Program-made: the position numbers and the translations under genes
Source of the DNA: Dermanyssus gallinae
Taxonomy: Eukaryota > Arthropoda > Arachnida > Mesostigmata > Dermanyssidae
DNA length: 64,000 nucleotides
NCBI GenBank assembly: GCA_003439945.1
Contig: QVRM01002197.1
Location: forward strand, 248,001 to 312,000
Reading direction: 5' to 3'
Notes under the pieces: model-generated
The model's input: the letters and a program-made list of their open reading frames with translations, nothing else
Databases searched by the model: none
What the model was told of the DNA's origin: nothing
Part shown: one piece after another, positions 42,439 to 54,802 of the stretch
Layout: each line of letters begins with the position of its first letter
Numbering within the stretch: position 1 is the first letter of the stretch

Positions 42439-42725
42439 ATGATCTCCGCCCTGTTTGTAGAACAAAATGTATCTGCCCTCCGCATACTTCGAAAGGCAGG
42501 AATGATTGACAAATTTTTCAACATCCACTCCAACAGCCTACGTAGTGGACACACCATTGTGCCAAAGGGCACAGCTCGCACTGAGCGTATTAATAATATA
42601 TTTGCCTGGCGAATAGCTCGAATGTACCAATCCAAGCAGTTATCGCCGGAACAATTTGGTGTATCTTCATTCTTGTAACCTGTGTCAACCCCTTACAATA
42701 AAGGCGCTATTGAATTGAATTGAAT
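42439..42725 (+). pseudogene. possible LINE 3' end with (ATTGA)n tail
   Basis: A 79-codon open stretch, ending IARMYQSKQLSPEQFGVSSFL, is followed 15 bases later by CCCTTACAATAAAGGCGCTA and three copies of ATTGA. An AATAAA-like signal plus a short pentamer tail is typical of the 3' end of arthropod non-LTR elements. The peptide itself is not recognised. Confidence 0.4.
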
Positions 42726-45700
42726 TCATGCTTTGTAGTCTCTCATCTTATGTGTTTGCATGGTGCGAATAAAAATTTTATTAGTGTTACCACAAGCAGA
42801 TATTGGGCTTCATGAGAGGACGCAATTATGGAGCCGCCGGTAAAAACATCCAACTTATTGGTATGCCGTTAGAAGTTGTAGTTCATTTCCACTATCTCAA
42901 TGCTGTTTTTACGTCGAATTTTGTCTTACAATATATATCCAGAAAATTAAAGCAATAGCAGAATACACCATGACTTTTGCAGGTAACCTTCAGGATCTGG
43001 ATAGGTTATAGCAGGAACCCTAGTTGACATATTCACAATAATGGTTGCTCTAAATGACAACCAGGATATATGTTTTTTTTTATTATTTGTTCGGGTGAAG
43101 GCCACTTACCTAAAAAAAGCCATGGAGTCACCTGGTAATGCGTCAGAATCATTAACCCACGAGATGATTGGGGAATTGACGTCCGTAGATGACTTGACAT
43201 TGCAGGGATATAAAGTCAGTGACAAGATTATTTTGATTATAAGAGGAATCGATCAGATCCTTCACATTTATTAGAGAATTGTGCATCAAAGGCCTAGCAT
43301 TCAGAGCAAAAGGCTTTCCAAAGCAGCCGATTGGTTATATGTGGAGTGACTTGGCATGACTTCCACGATCTACTGTGTATGAGGGACTTTTGCTTTGACA
43401 TAGACAATTGCGTTTGCAAATTGTGTGGGACAATGAACATTTAACGCTACTATATACTCATTTATAAGTGTATCGACCACTTCTTAATTGCCGCGAATGC
43501 GAATTCAATCCTAGAAAAAATATCTGCGTATTTGCAGATGTTCTCGATATCAGGCATTCAATAGGCGTACAACATCACAACTCATTGTCTCTCCATGTAT
43601 AATTCATGTTATCTTTTTACACTTTATTAACACCTAGGTTGGGTAAATTATAAACATATACATCAGACACAACTAATGTTTTTTCACATTGCTGGATTTC
43701 CTCTCATCTAGCGAATTCAGCCATTGAATAAAATGGTGGACATGCTGCGGCGTAGTTTTTGTCGCACTGGCTTAAGCGCGGCATGCACCAGCAGCATTCC
43801 TGAGAATCGTGAAATTGTTCCGTGCCGCAGACCGCTTGATGGAACCCGTGGGTTACAACTGCCGTATTAGGTGTCTTCTCTTAGATCTGGCTCCTAGCCA
43901 GGTTGTACTTCTAATTGCTACCGTAGTGTATATTACTATGTCGATTTCCTTTAATTTCTCCATGCACTTCTTAGTGAAGGTTTTGAACGTTCTTATCTTA
44001 GGCAAACCCATTCGTAGTTGTAATTACTGTATCATTAGAGCCCTCTCATCTAAGATATAAACTGACTCTATTTAGTAACTGTATATGTACCTCTCCTAAT
44101 TTCTCCCATACGAGTGATATACCGAAAGTTGCTCTTGGTTTACTTTAGTCTTGAAAAAGGCGGACTGGCATGTATTGGCAATATTTGCGGATTCGTAAGT
44201 ATTGCTGCCGCGCGAATAGCTTTTTCACTTTGCTTTCGGAAACTGCTACCATTCGACGTTATAGTGACCCCAGAAAAAAAATATTTATTTACAAAATGTA
44301 TTACATTACCCCCGGGTTCAAGAAACGTCGTTGTTTGCCAATCGACGATTTCTGTGAAATTTAAGAAACGGGCTCAGTCCGTCGTCTTGAGCCACTCCTG
44401 TCGCCTGCGTTACAGTTTTTACAATCTCCATATTGTTGCATATGTATACTGTTATTTTTTTTGTTGCAAATACATATTGTACATTATTTTACTTTAGAAA
44501 TTGTCCTTAAAAGTTTTAACGACCGATACGGAACTTCTTACAAGGCTAACTTGTCTATAAATCTTCTTTAAAGGCGGGTTTAAAATATATAAACATCGCG
44601 TACAACGATCTCGTTGGCTCAGATGAAGTTTCCCAAATATGTATTAGCATTTGGCGCAGGGTTCATGGAGTCAATTAATGGAGTCTATTTCATATTATCC
44701 CTGAAAATATCTTACACGGACAACTCTTAGGTGCTATTCCTCTCTAAGTCCGGACTCTGCTTCCATGCATTTCCCTTTTAGTATAATACTAAGGGCATCC
44801 TTTATACACCCGCTAGACACTTCCCCAAATGTTGGGCCTTCAACAAATACAGCTGTATAGCAGTCATATCAGTGCCATGGTTTGTTTTAAATATTTGTTT
44901 CTTATCATATCGTTCCCGGCCGCTTTGCTTCCAGACGCCCTTTCAATTTCGATTGTAACTGCACGAACTACCCATCCTAGTGCAAGTTCTGTGTTTCTGT
45001 CCTAAGACCCATTGCATAATATAAATTTTTTCGGGGTGGTGTCGGCTACCTGCAGTATACTAGCAAAGTACTTACCACACCTTAGTCGCCCACCCTCCGC
45101 TGGGCACTACCGTTTTCTTTTTTGTTGTAGCCACTTGTGCGGTTGTTTCCCTGTTTCTTAGAACAGGATCTACTCCCGACATTTAGGGTACTTTTATTTT
45201 TCTTTCTTGTTTGTCATTGCGTCTCTACCGTTATATTGCCTACGTTTCCGTGACAAAAACGTCGACGACTGATGCATCAGTGCTACATTTGAAGGCGTTG
45301 AGGCCTGGCTCGGTTTCTAACCAGCATCGCACTTCCGTTAAAATGTCCGTTATAAGTAGACTACAACTGCCGGTTTTACATACCACAGTTTCAACCCAAT
45401 TTGACCCTACTACTACTAGACCCTTCTGCTATTGTTTTATTTTTATTTGTCTAAATTCTGCCCCATCCGTTACCTCTATGTGATAGTATGTGATACTCCT
45501 AGAAATCCCCCAAAGTAAAATGTTTTACAGGGCAAGTTTCCGTCCAAATTATAATATCTACGTCTCGGAGTGGTGCCGCGCCAAAGAGTTCAATGTGTTC
45601 TTCGCAGTCCCACAGTACCATCATGATATCCTGTGTAAGTATGTCTGTGCGATTTCTTCAGTTTCCTGTGTTCTCCTGCGGCTTTCAACTGTTTATTTTC

Positions 45701-46119
45701 AGCGCACGTGTGAATATGAATGAATGCTCTGATTCCAGGGCCCAGTCTTTTTTCACCATTGTCACGGAAACTAGCTGGATCCACTCGACCAACAGGATAG
45801 CGTCCACTGAACTATTTTGTGGCTGTGCCAATTTTTCGCCTATTGCGCGTTTGATGACAGGCAGTACGGATGCAACGACGTTTAAAACAACCGTCGTAAT
45901 AGTGTCCTATAGGATTGGAGATAGTCTGCAGAGCCACTTTTACAATACTATTTGTTGATGGTTGTGCCGACAAGTCCGGCTACGTGCGTCGTCGCCGTGG
46001 AAATACGAAGTCCAACGCCAACTTGTTTTACCCCATTCTTTACGGCCGGAGACTAGCTTCGCTTCGTAGCATGGTCGGACGCTTAAACGTTAGGCTAATA
46101 TGCAGATTGGGACTGACGG

Positions 46120-46540
46120 GCATGCTGTTTCTTGACTATGTTTCGTGAGGCTCTGTTTAGTTGGTTCATGCGCAACAGCATTTGCGGGCATGCTCCTCTT
46201 GCGCAAACAACAACGGACCTAAGCGTTGCAGCATTTTTTTAGGTTCTTCATAGGGCCGTATTTCCGACATTTGGGGTTTAGGGCCTTTCAATTAGTGGCG
46301 AAGTGACTCAAACTATAACACTTGTGGCACTGAGAGGATCCATGATATAGTACCACTTCATGCCGACTAAGTACCAGACGCGCTTCGCCCGGAAACCTGT
46401 TACCCGAGAATGTCAAAAGATGTGTGATTCGTTGCTGAGATAGCGTTAGTTTTTGGATTCCTTCACTTGAATCGCTTCTGTAACGCCGGAGGACTGTAGT
46501 ACCAATCAGATCGCCAATTTTAAGATGAAGTACGAACATC
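46120..46540 (-). pseudogene. LINE ORF1 (gag-like) zinc-knuckle relic
   Basis: Minus-strand frame: THLLTFSGNRFPGEARLVLS, VLYHGSSQCHKCYSLSHFA, a stop, then NPKCRKYGPMKNLKKC. The layout 'LTF...P..V.L....V..Y...P..C..C..xxHx...C' followed by a second knuckle is that of jockey/I/R1-type ORF1. The knuckle lacks its last Cys in frame. Nearby open frames to 47010 could be the N-terminal part. Confidence 0.5.
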
Positions 46541-47819
46541 GGTGACCTTACCCTTCAACATGAGTTTGTTTCTCTTATCCTTAACTTCCGCTAACTCAGA
46601 TAGCGAGAGTAAAGTCGCTCTGTCGTTTTTCCTTTTCACCACTTAAATAAATCGCCGTTTTTAGTTAAGCAAGGCTGCTCCATACCCCCCCCCTTCCCGA
46701 CGACTTCCGCAATGTCGTCGCAGATCTCAATAAACTAGAGCTCAAGATTGTTGTCAGCCGCGGAGAAGATTACGGCTTCCTATCCCTCAAATGTCACTCT
46801 TGGCGGTACAGCCGTCTTCGGAGCGCCAGTACGCTTGTGCCGGGTCACAGTGGTGAAACTCCAAATCGTTTTGAAGTGCAACATCGTTACGAATTTCCTC
46901 TGTGGTTTCGCTACACCTTTGTAGGGCTTAATGCGGTTTGCTTCCCATCGCTTGACTTTGGACAGCAGACCGGATCGCCCGCACCACTGACTGCTTCCGC
47001 AATGCATTCATCTGCCGGCGTCGCACAATCTACGTGCAGCAATGCACGTTGTTCCAGCAACTTCTTCTCTTACCGTTTCGTTGGCTTCCATCGCACGGAC
47101 ATGGCCAGCTGCGGCGACGTGCCTGTTTACAAACTAGATATAATTTGTTTATGGTCGGACATAGGCCCAGCTCGTTGCGTGGTTTAGAGCCTAAAAATAG
47201 TTCCACAATTTACAACCGTGGTTGCTCCGAATACATCGATAAATGCATCAGAGTCGAGGGTCAGCTGAGGGTCTAACCTCACCCAGCTTGGCCCGGTCTG
47301 ACCAAGTCTGCGCATATATGTAAAGCGTCCCACTCCTCTGAGATGTGGAGTACTACAGAATCTCCGCTCGCATTGCTCATTTATATTACTAGAGATTACT
47401 TAGAAAAATAGTGTGAGGAGTCCAAGACACGCTATAAAGACTCTTGTGGTTGTGCAACAAATCTGCTTAAAATAATGTGCACTCAAAAGCTTTGCTTGCT
47501 TGGCGGATGGCCAAATGAATGCATGGGAATCCAAATTGTACTCTCTCATTTGACGCTCATTAATGTTCTCCCTACAGAACGTGCACTGCTAACAATACCT
47601 ATGATACCATTACACGCACTGCCTTAGATACTAATAATGATAATATTTTTGGAGTTTATTTTTATGTACATGTATCACAATTACTAATTTACTAATTATA
47701 TAATATTTAAAATATTGATTGTATTATTTTTTACATTTTTTTGCTTTGCTGTGACCTCAAAGAGCTTCTCTTCATGTTCTATTTAAGATGATGCGTGTAT
47801 AAGCGCCGTTTGTGCACCT

Positions 47820-50640
47820 CTCATTAGTAAATGATGTGTCCGACGCCTACCGCGGTAACCGGTTTGTCTGGAAGCGTGCACGAGTATGTTATCGATGGCG
47901 CCGTTGCGGTCCTGCGTGAGCCCGACCAGCTTATAGTGCAGCTAAGCCGGTGCAGGCCACTCTCATCCCCAAGATAAAAAACGGGGGAAACGCACAAGGG
48001 AAAGGGCGCGACGGTTGTTCGTGACCCCGGAAGCGATTGGATAGTCGTAGGGGAGGGTCTTAAATCCGCCTAAGATGTAAAAGATCATTCAAGAGAACCC
48101 GGGCATTTGAAGGGTTTCTATAAAAACTCGCCGAGAGCGTGAGTGGCCAAGGGGGCAAGGGACTTGTTCTCACCGGGGACTTTAATGCCGCTAGCGCGGC
48201 ATGGGGGAGCCGCTACATATCGGAGAGGGCACGTTTTTTACAAAAATGGACAGCTGAGAAGGGTACTAAATGATAAAGTGGCTACTACTTTTTCCTAAGG
48301 AGATAGACAGCTTTTAAACCTTATGCTGATCAGCGAATCAGTGTTGTCTATGATAGGGGGATGGTGCGTCGCGGAGAAGGCGGAGACTATGAGTGATCAC
48401 AGATACATCTGTCTTAAGCTCAGAATACCCAACCCACGCACGATATACTCTACTTGAGCTACTAAAGCTTGATACAGAGATTCTTATGGTCGAATTGGAT
48501 GGGGCTGTAGCCGGCTTACGGAAAGCCAAATAAACGAAAGTCGGCATCGGCCATGTTCATTGCGGCATGCGAGAGGGCGGGCCCTTCACGCCGGGGCAAA
48601 TGCCGCTACCCACCCAAGTGCTGATCAAAGCAAGAAAGGCATGTAATAGGCTTCAAAGGATTTTCAGGAGAACGCGGGCCTGGCTGGGCAACAAAAAACG
48701 AAAAGGGACGAGCCGGATGAGGCAGATCTGAGACAAGCCAACTTCCAACTAGCCAAGTACAAGGCCGCGCGGAAGAGACTGCAAGGACGTATCGCTAAAA
48801 GCAAGGCGCGAGCAAGGGACAATCAAGAGTTCCCGGTTGCCCTGTAGGATATTAAGGAAGTAACACTAGAAGAGATCAGACGGGCTGGAAAACGGCTGGC
48901 GCTTGAAAAAGCCCTGGCCTCGATGACGTACCCTCTGGGGTGGCCAAGCTGTTTTTTAAGTGGTGGCCAAAGGTCTTCCAGAAATTGACCAACGAACTGC
49001 TTAGTGAAATTAGGTTTTCTAAGTTGTGAAAGAAGGCAAGCCTTGTACTAATTCCTAAACCCAGAAACATGACGGGCCCCTCGGCTTATAATTCCAGTGC
49101 CTCTTCGACATCTTGGGAAAGATTCTGGAAATCGTTCTGGCCAATAGGTTTAACGAGGAAATTGAAACCAGAGACGCTTTATCAGATGTCCAGTCTGGTT
49201 TCCGGAAAGAAAAAAATACCCTTGATAGGGTCCTAGAGCGAGCAGGACGTGAGACCGCAAAGACTCCCAAAACGAGGGAATGCATGTTTCTAATCCTCTT
49301 AGATGTTAAAAATACCTTTAACATGATGAACTGGAATTTTATGGTGCACTGAAGAAAGGCAATAACTACGTACCTCTGCCAAATGACTTCATCCTACCTG
49401 GATGAACGAAATCTGGTGCAGAGGTGCAAGAATACAGGGTTACTGCCGGGGTCCCACAGGGTTTAATTCTGGAACCCGTTCTTTAGAGCTTTGCCTACGA
49501 CGGGGTGCTGAACATTAACAACTACAACGAAGGGGCCGAGCTGTTGGCCTATGCGGATGATTTGGCCCTTATGGTCACGGCGCTAACCGAAGCGGCCCTA
49601 CAGGGGACAGCCAACAAAGTTTTATCGATGATGACGGAGTGGATGGACCGCAATCATCTAATCCCTGTGCCGCACAAGACTGAAGCGGTGTATCTGAATG
49701 GCCGGAAGAAGACAAAGGTAGTCCGCCTTATGATGGCGAGCCACCCGATAAACTTGGGAAAGAAACCTGGAGCGACCCTTGACACGGGGTTGACCAGAGC
49801 GGTACATGTAAAACATGTTGCGGCAAAGGCTCAGCGGACCGTCTTAAACTTGGTACAGGTTATGCTAAGGATTTTGGGGTGCATCAGGGGGAAAGCGACG
49901 TCTACCAGCTTTGGTTGTCGCATTATTGGTTCTCTAGGCGGCGCCCGTATGAGCGGACAAGGCTTTATTGACGGCAAAAAGTTGGAGAGCACTAAGGTCG
50001 GCCCCACGGAAACTAGCAATTAAGGTTAGCCGGGCGTACTGGACGGTCTTGACAAAAGCCCTCTTGGTCCCTGTTAAGATGCTTTCGTAGGACCGACTGG
50101 CGGGAGGAAGAAGCAAGACATTTCGGGAGGAAAATCTGGACCTCGCCAGGGCCAGGAGTGCCTAATCGCGGTCTGGTAAAAGGGATAGGTACAGGTTACA
50201 CCCAGGGTAACCAAAGGGAGCTGGACCAGAAGTCTGATATCGGACCTGAAGGCCTGGTACGACTGTTAACATAGGAAATTAACCTACTATACGATTTAGG
50301 TTCTGACTGGTCACGGTCAGTACAGCTACATGGTTAAAATAAGGCAGTCCACTAGTGACAGCTGTGCTCGATGCGAATCTGCGGAGTCGGACGGCGTGAA
50401 ACACACTGTCCTACAATGCGAGTCTATTTGGGAAGCAGGGTGTACGGGTTTTCACGGCCGTGTGGCCGCCCCATCAAGGAGGTGGCTAGCTATATGATGA
50501 CTTCGACGGAAGCATGCAAAGAGGCGACGGACCCGTTCGACGAAATTTTGACGCTCCAGACGGTCAAACAAGAGCCGCTAGCGCGAGAGGTTTACGCGGC
50601 AGACTCTCAAGAGTAGTCGAGAGAGGAGCCGAGGGAGGTA
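47820..50640 (+). pseudogene. R1-like non-LTR retrotransposon, decayed but nearly full-length ORF2
   Basis: Plus-strand ORF2 broken by many stops. In order: an AP-type endonuclease with LVLTGDFNAASAAWGSRY at about 48166-48215 and AETMSDHRYICLKL at about 48373 (the SDH box); RT with ILGKILEIVLANRFNEEIE (from 49113) and VQSGFRKEKNTLDRVLE; TAGVPQGLILEPVL at about 49440; AYADDLALMV at about 49549 (catalytic YADD); a C-terminal finger CARCESAESDGVKHTVLQC at about 50365-50420. It is of the same family as the minus-strand copy at 39-41 kb, as the GVPQGLIL...PVL...AYD...YADD and EHTV blocks agree. The 5' UTR and ORF1 are not resolved. Confidence 0.82.
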
Positions 50641-52866
50641 GGAGGGGAAGTGTAGTCAGGCTTTTAAGCTCCTGACGCACCCCTTCAGGACGGTGGGCTA
50701 AGTGGGTAGCCTCACTGGCGATTTGGTCCCACCACTTATGCCTAGTAACCTGTTTTTCAGATGGACAATCGGTATCTTGTTGGTGGCTGATGAGTCCGCC
50801 ACCAGGAGCGGTCACTGCGGAGGGGCAGCTATTTGACAAGGCACGGAAGGCGGGCAAGGCAAAGTCCGTGGACAAGTGAATGCCCATTCTACTCAGCCGG
50901 AATGGTGGGCTTGGCTGCGCTCATGCCTTATATTCGTGCGCCAAATCAAGGATGGATTCTAAGGCTCTCCTCACTTGGTCGTCGAGGTCCAAAGTAGGTG
51001 CCGGCAGAAGAAAAGCAGATGAGGCAAGTAATACGAACAAGATCTTCTATACTCTCATTGCGTGCCGGAGCAGAGAGAAAGCTTAGTGACTCCCAAGACA
51101 ACCCAGCCGTTGGTAGAGCCCGGAGAGTTGTTGTCTCTTCGTGTCTCTGAGTAACACCGACGAATTGTTGTTAAGAAGAGCTCTATCGTTGAGGTTCAGA
51201 AGAGAGACCCCGGATGTCACCTACTTAACGTACTGAAACGGAAGCAGGCTAGGCCTAAAATAAGCCGCTGCGCTCCCTGTGACAACCGGCGGATTTCGTG
51301 ATTTGAACCTTACCAAGCATCAAGGAAGTCGGCCTGCTGTAAGCCTGGTGCATCATTGTATAGGGGCCGGGGCGCGATCGGAAATCTATATCAAGAGGTG
51401 CCTCAAGGAGGTCGTTTGTTTAGGCTAAAAGCAATTTATAAATTCATTTCTAGGAGGCAACATTTATCGTTCTTTTCGAGAAAGGTGCGAAACAGATAAA
51501 CAAATATATACGCCCCATTATCAGCCGCGGACCTCATTTGCCGTGGCTGCGGGTAATATTTCACATTGTCCTAGGGAGGCAAGGCCTTTGTGGCCACTCT
51601 ACGCAAAGTGCAGTCGAAGGCTACGAAAATAAAAGGATGGTTTTTATAAGGGGCAGTGAGCAATGAGCCCGCCATATATAACACTTCTCACAGCCTCCGG
51701 AACCTGTCCGTTACGTATGATGATATAATAATATTCCGGGACAAGTAACTAGTAAAATTTGTGCTACGGCATGCACCACATCGTTTATATTAGCTCGCAA
51801 AAAAATCAGGGGAAGACACTAGCTATAAAAATAACATAGCAAAAATAGGGTTACGGACACTTTTTAAGGTTTCGCTGCATCGATCACACGTAGCATGCTC
51901 GGCAAGAGGTTTTACTCCACTAAGGACCAAAACAACGTGCGCCAGGCAAAGACGAAAGCCCTTTTAATGTCTGATATCTAAACGACGCTATCTTAAGTGG
52001 TTTGCAGACTATAGTGAACTTCGAGGAACGGGAAGGACTGGCACTCAGCGCGGCTAAATGTTTTAGCTATCGGAAGTACCCTTTAAGATTAAGCGCAAGC
52101 TATACAAGCAATTATAGAAGCACTTCGTGGGACATCTTGTGCAACTCAGTGGCACTTATATGTTCCAAAGTCTCTTGTTATGATTGAAAGAATTCCACGC
52201 GCTCCCGATGTCACACGAGAGACCCTAGTAAAGATTCCCCCACGACTGTCAAGTGTGCACCCGCAGGTGCCTAGCGCAGAAGCCTACTCTAGGACAGAGC
52301 AAAAATAGTTTGGGCTTGACATTGTTTAAAATGGGGGACATCCTTATTAGCTGACCTTGTATATAAAATTAAGGAATGTTATCAACTTAAAAGATGAAGC
52401 TCGTAGATTGGATACTTTGGTGTAATCAAGTAACGATTTTGTTTGCTTTGTGCACACGGGAGTGCACTCGTTTAAATGCTAGAAACGTAACTATTAAACT
52501 AAGCAGAAACATTTAAATACTCATACACTAGACTTAAATAGGTCAATGCTACTGCTATTATTTTACTGAAATTGCATACGAGATCAATCGAATCTTTCAA
52601 TAGCGGCAATGTTAGGATGTGTTATTGACAGCTGCTCACAGCCTAAAACGAATGTCCCGCAGAAGATCATCGTCGTAATCTGACGTCAAGGCAGACCATT
52701 ATTGCCTTAATGTATTACAATATGTTTCTTATTTCTTACAGAGCTTGAACAAAATAATCCAAAACATTTAGCCATTGTTTCTAAATAAAAAACGCATAAC
52801 CTCAATGCAGTGTGCTTATATTTTTGTTTATAATAAAGGGCAACGAAGTTTTGCTTAGCAGACGTG
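50641..52866. other. no gene seen
   Basis: Probably the 3' UTR of the R1-like copy, then AT-rich DNA without named features. Confidence 0.35.
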
Positions 52867-53068
52867 CCGAAACTTTTCTAAAACGTAAAAACTTTTTTGA
52901 ACCGACTCTTAGCCAACGTTTAACGTCCACAGATTTGTTTTATCATTGTTTCGTAAGACGGACCCCATAAAGGTAAATGTGCAACGGTGGGAATGGAACC
53001 CATGCTCCTCTCATCTGTCTTCTCCGGTCGCAAGGCGCACGCAGTTGCACCACGCCACCGGGCTTGAC
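52867..53068 (-). mobile_element. SINE family A, longer copy
   Basis: About 202 bases between 11-base duplications at 52856-52866 (TAGCAGACGTG) and 53069-53079 (TAGCAGACATG), one mismatch. Head CCCGGTGGCGTGGTGCAACT and B box GGGTTCCATTCCC on the minus strand; an extra segment of about 40 bases sits between B box and tail. Confidence 0.75.
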
Positions 53069-53119
53069 TAGCAGACATGTTACAGTTGTTTGACATGGCT
53101 CATAGTGGGTGGTGGCCTC

Positions 53120-53250
53120 ATAGCAGCAGTAACTGGAAAATGCGGTTGTACACACTGATATCGCAGCAGGGGAACTCCTCTCAAGCGCGGGCCGGTAGTG
53201 TGAGACTTCAACCCACTAAAAACTAGTAATGTCCATGTCCCCCTGTCTGA
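53120..53250 (-). mobile_element. SINE family B copy next to SINE-A
   Basis: Minus strand has TTTTTAGTGGGTTGAAGTC and TCACACTACCGGCCCGC. Lies 50 bases from the SINE-A copy at 52867-53068. Confidence 0.45.
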
Positions 53251-53289
53251 TCGGAACTGCTTGCACATAACATCAAGCATTCAGGGGGG

Positions 53290-53860
53290 GGGGGAGTCTA
53301 TTACTCCTGGCGGCTGTGTTCCCCGGGGGCCTCATGGAGGTGGGAGCATATTCGAAGGGCGGCCCTTGTCTACTCCTGCAGTATGTTCTTAAGAGCTTAC
53401 GACACTTTGTTCCAGTGTGATATTGATTCCGTTATTTTATTGGTGATGTCCTGTAGATTAAGAGCTGGCTTGTTCCTTAAAATCTTCATTAGGCTTCCGC
53501 GTTGCTCCACCTCGTCGAGCGTTCACCCGGGAACCGCCTCAGAAGGAACCTACTCGTCCGCCCTTGGCGACGGGTGTGGAAAAAGACCTGCCACGACGTT
53601 TCTCATGACTTTCGATGGCAACCCAGAGGCGTATCGGCGGATCTCATTCATGACCATCAACCGCTATAGCAAACCACATGGGCTCGCCTCTATGGAATCT
53701 ATGAGTTTCCTCCATACGCTCGCCTTGCTTTTGAATATGAGCAGTCGGAGTGGCGCGCGCGCTGCTCAAAACCCCTCCAGCAGAGCGTCCGCTCCGCCAA
53801 TAGCTTGTTATCCTCATCCTGACAGCTCTCCTAGCCACCTAGGAGTGGGCTCGGGCGTGT
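53290..53860 (-). pseudogene. R1-like non-LTR fragment, region before RT
   Basis: In minus-strand frames, pieces read RATPTAHIQKQGERMEETHR, PSKVMRNVVAGLFPHPSPRA and TLDEVEQRGSLMKI, which is the linker between endonuclease and RT in R1-type ORF2 (the 'VxxLFP...W...EV..A...MKxxKAPGPD' region). Frameshifted. The plus-strand 159-codon open frame over the same bases is a shadow. Confidence 0.6.
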
Positions 53861-54329
53861 AACCTTCTGGGCTTCCTCAGTGTCTGAGCTCTACCAGTAC
53901 CTTAGTGGGCTTTTTGTCTGTCGCGGTCCCGCTGCCCCGCAGGCCTTGGTCAAACTTGGATTATATCTTGCTTGGTCATTCGCGTAGGCCGTGTATTTAG
54001 TGTTGGTGATAAGATACATGTAACTGATTCCGTTACATGCAGTTATACATTAGGTTGGGCCTAAAACTCAATACTGTGTAAGGCCGGGGGTCATTAAGCT
54101 TGAATGAATATGATCTGCAATGAAACGGTCTGTAATTTTAGAAGCTAAGTTTATTGTAAAAAACGGATGAAATTGTGGATCAATGCAATAGAGTAAAAAA
54201 ACGCCCACATTGAGTACGTTGCCAATCTGACTAGAAGCGGCCGCGCTTATCGTGCGCTTACGTAAAATGACTTTGTTTACAAAGTTTTATTTTTTTTCGG
54301 TTATTAGATTACAACCGTTTGGTAAAAAA

Positions 54330-54330
<1 letters not shown>

Positions 54331-54370
<40 letters not shown>
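54331..54370. repeat. (TA)n microsatellite
   Basis: About 40 bases; GTT and GTA triplets follow at 54575-54625 and 54709-54728. Confidence 0.85.
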
Positions 54371-54371
<1 letters not shown>

Positions 54372-54754
54372 CAACCAGCACGGAGACGACAAATTGTCTC
54401 TGAGTCCCATCGTAAGCGGGTTGAACGATCGAATCGCTCTTGGCATACAGCATTTCGGCTGCAGCTGCAGGTCGCTGCTATACGCTGCCGTGATAGAGTG
54501 ATACCGCTGCCATTAGCCGCAAATTGTGGTCTGACGATTCTAGTCAAAGCTGTGGTGATCGCCGTTGTCGTCGTCGGCGTTGTTGTTGTTGTTGACGTCG
54601 TTGGCATTGTTGTTGTTGTTGCTGTCATGACAGCTGGCTGAATGGGAACATGCTGCCAATGGCAGCGGCTGGCTACCTGGTCCCAAACAGAAAAGGCATC
54701 ATAGCACAAGTAGTAGTAGTAGTAGTAGCTCCGTCTATTAAGCAATGTGAAAAA

Positions 54755-54802
54755 CAGTTCCGTGGACGTTAAATCTTGGCTGAGGGTCAGCCCGAAAACT
54801 TT
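54755..54802 (+). mobile_element. SINE family A tail fragment
   Basis: GGACGTTAAATCTTGGCTGA and the following AGCCCGAAAAC match the tail of the copy at 6.1 kb in the opposite orientation. No head is present, so it is either 5'-truncated or part of a partner LINE. Confidence 0.6.

Larger units (their letters stand above)
40871..47819. other. decayed retroelement region, no host gene seen
   Basis: Holds a SINE-B copy, the (ATTGA)n LINE end and the ORF1 zinc-knuckle relic. The remaining open frames (for example 44114-44497 and 45593-45958) are Ser/Cys/Phe-rich and probably antisense of LINE debris or chance. Confidence 0.35.

Noticed and set aside
53383..53862. 159-codon plus-strand open frame
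   Set aside because: Antisense to R1-like pre-RT sequence.
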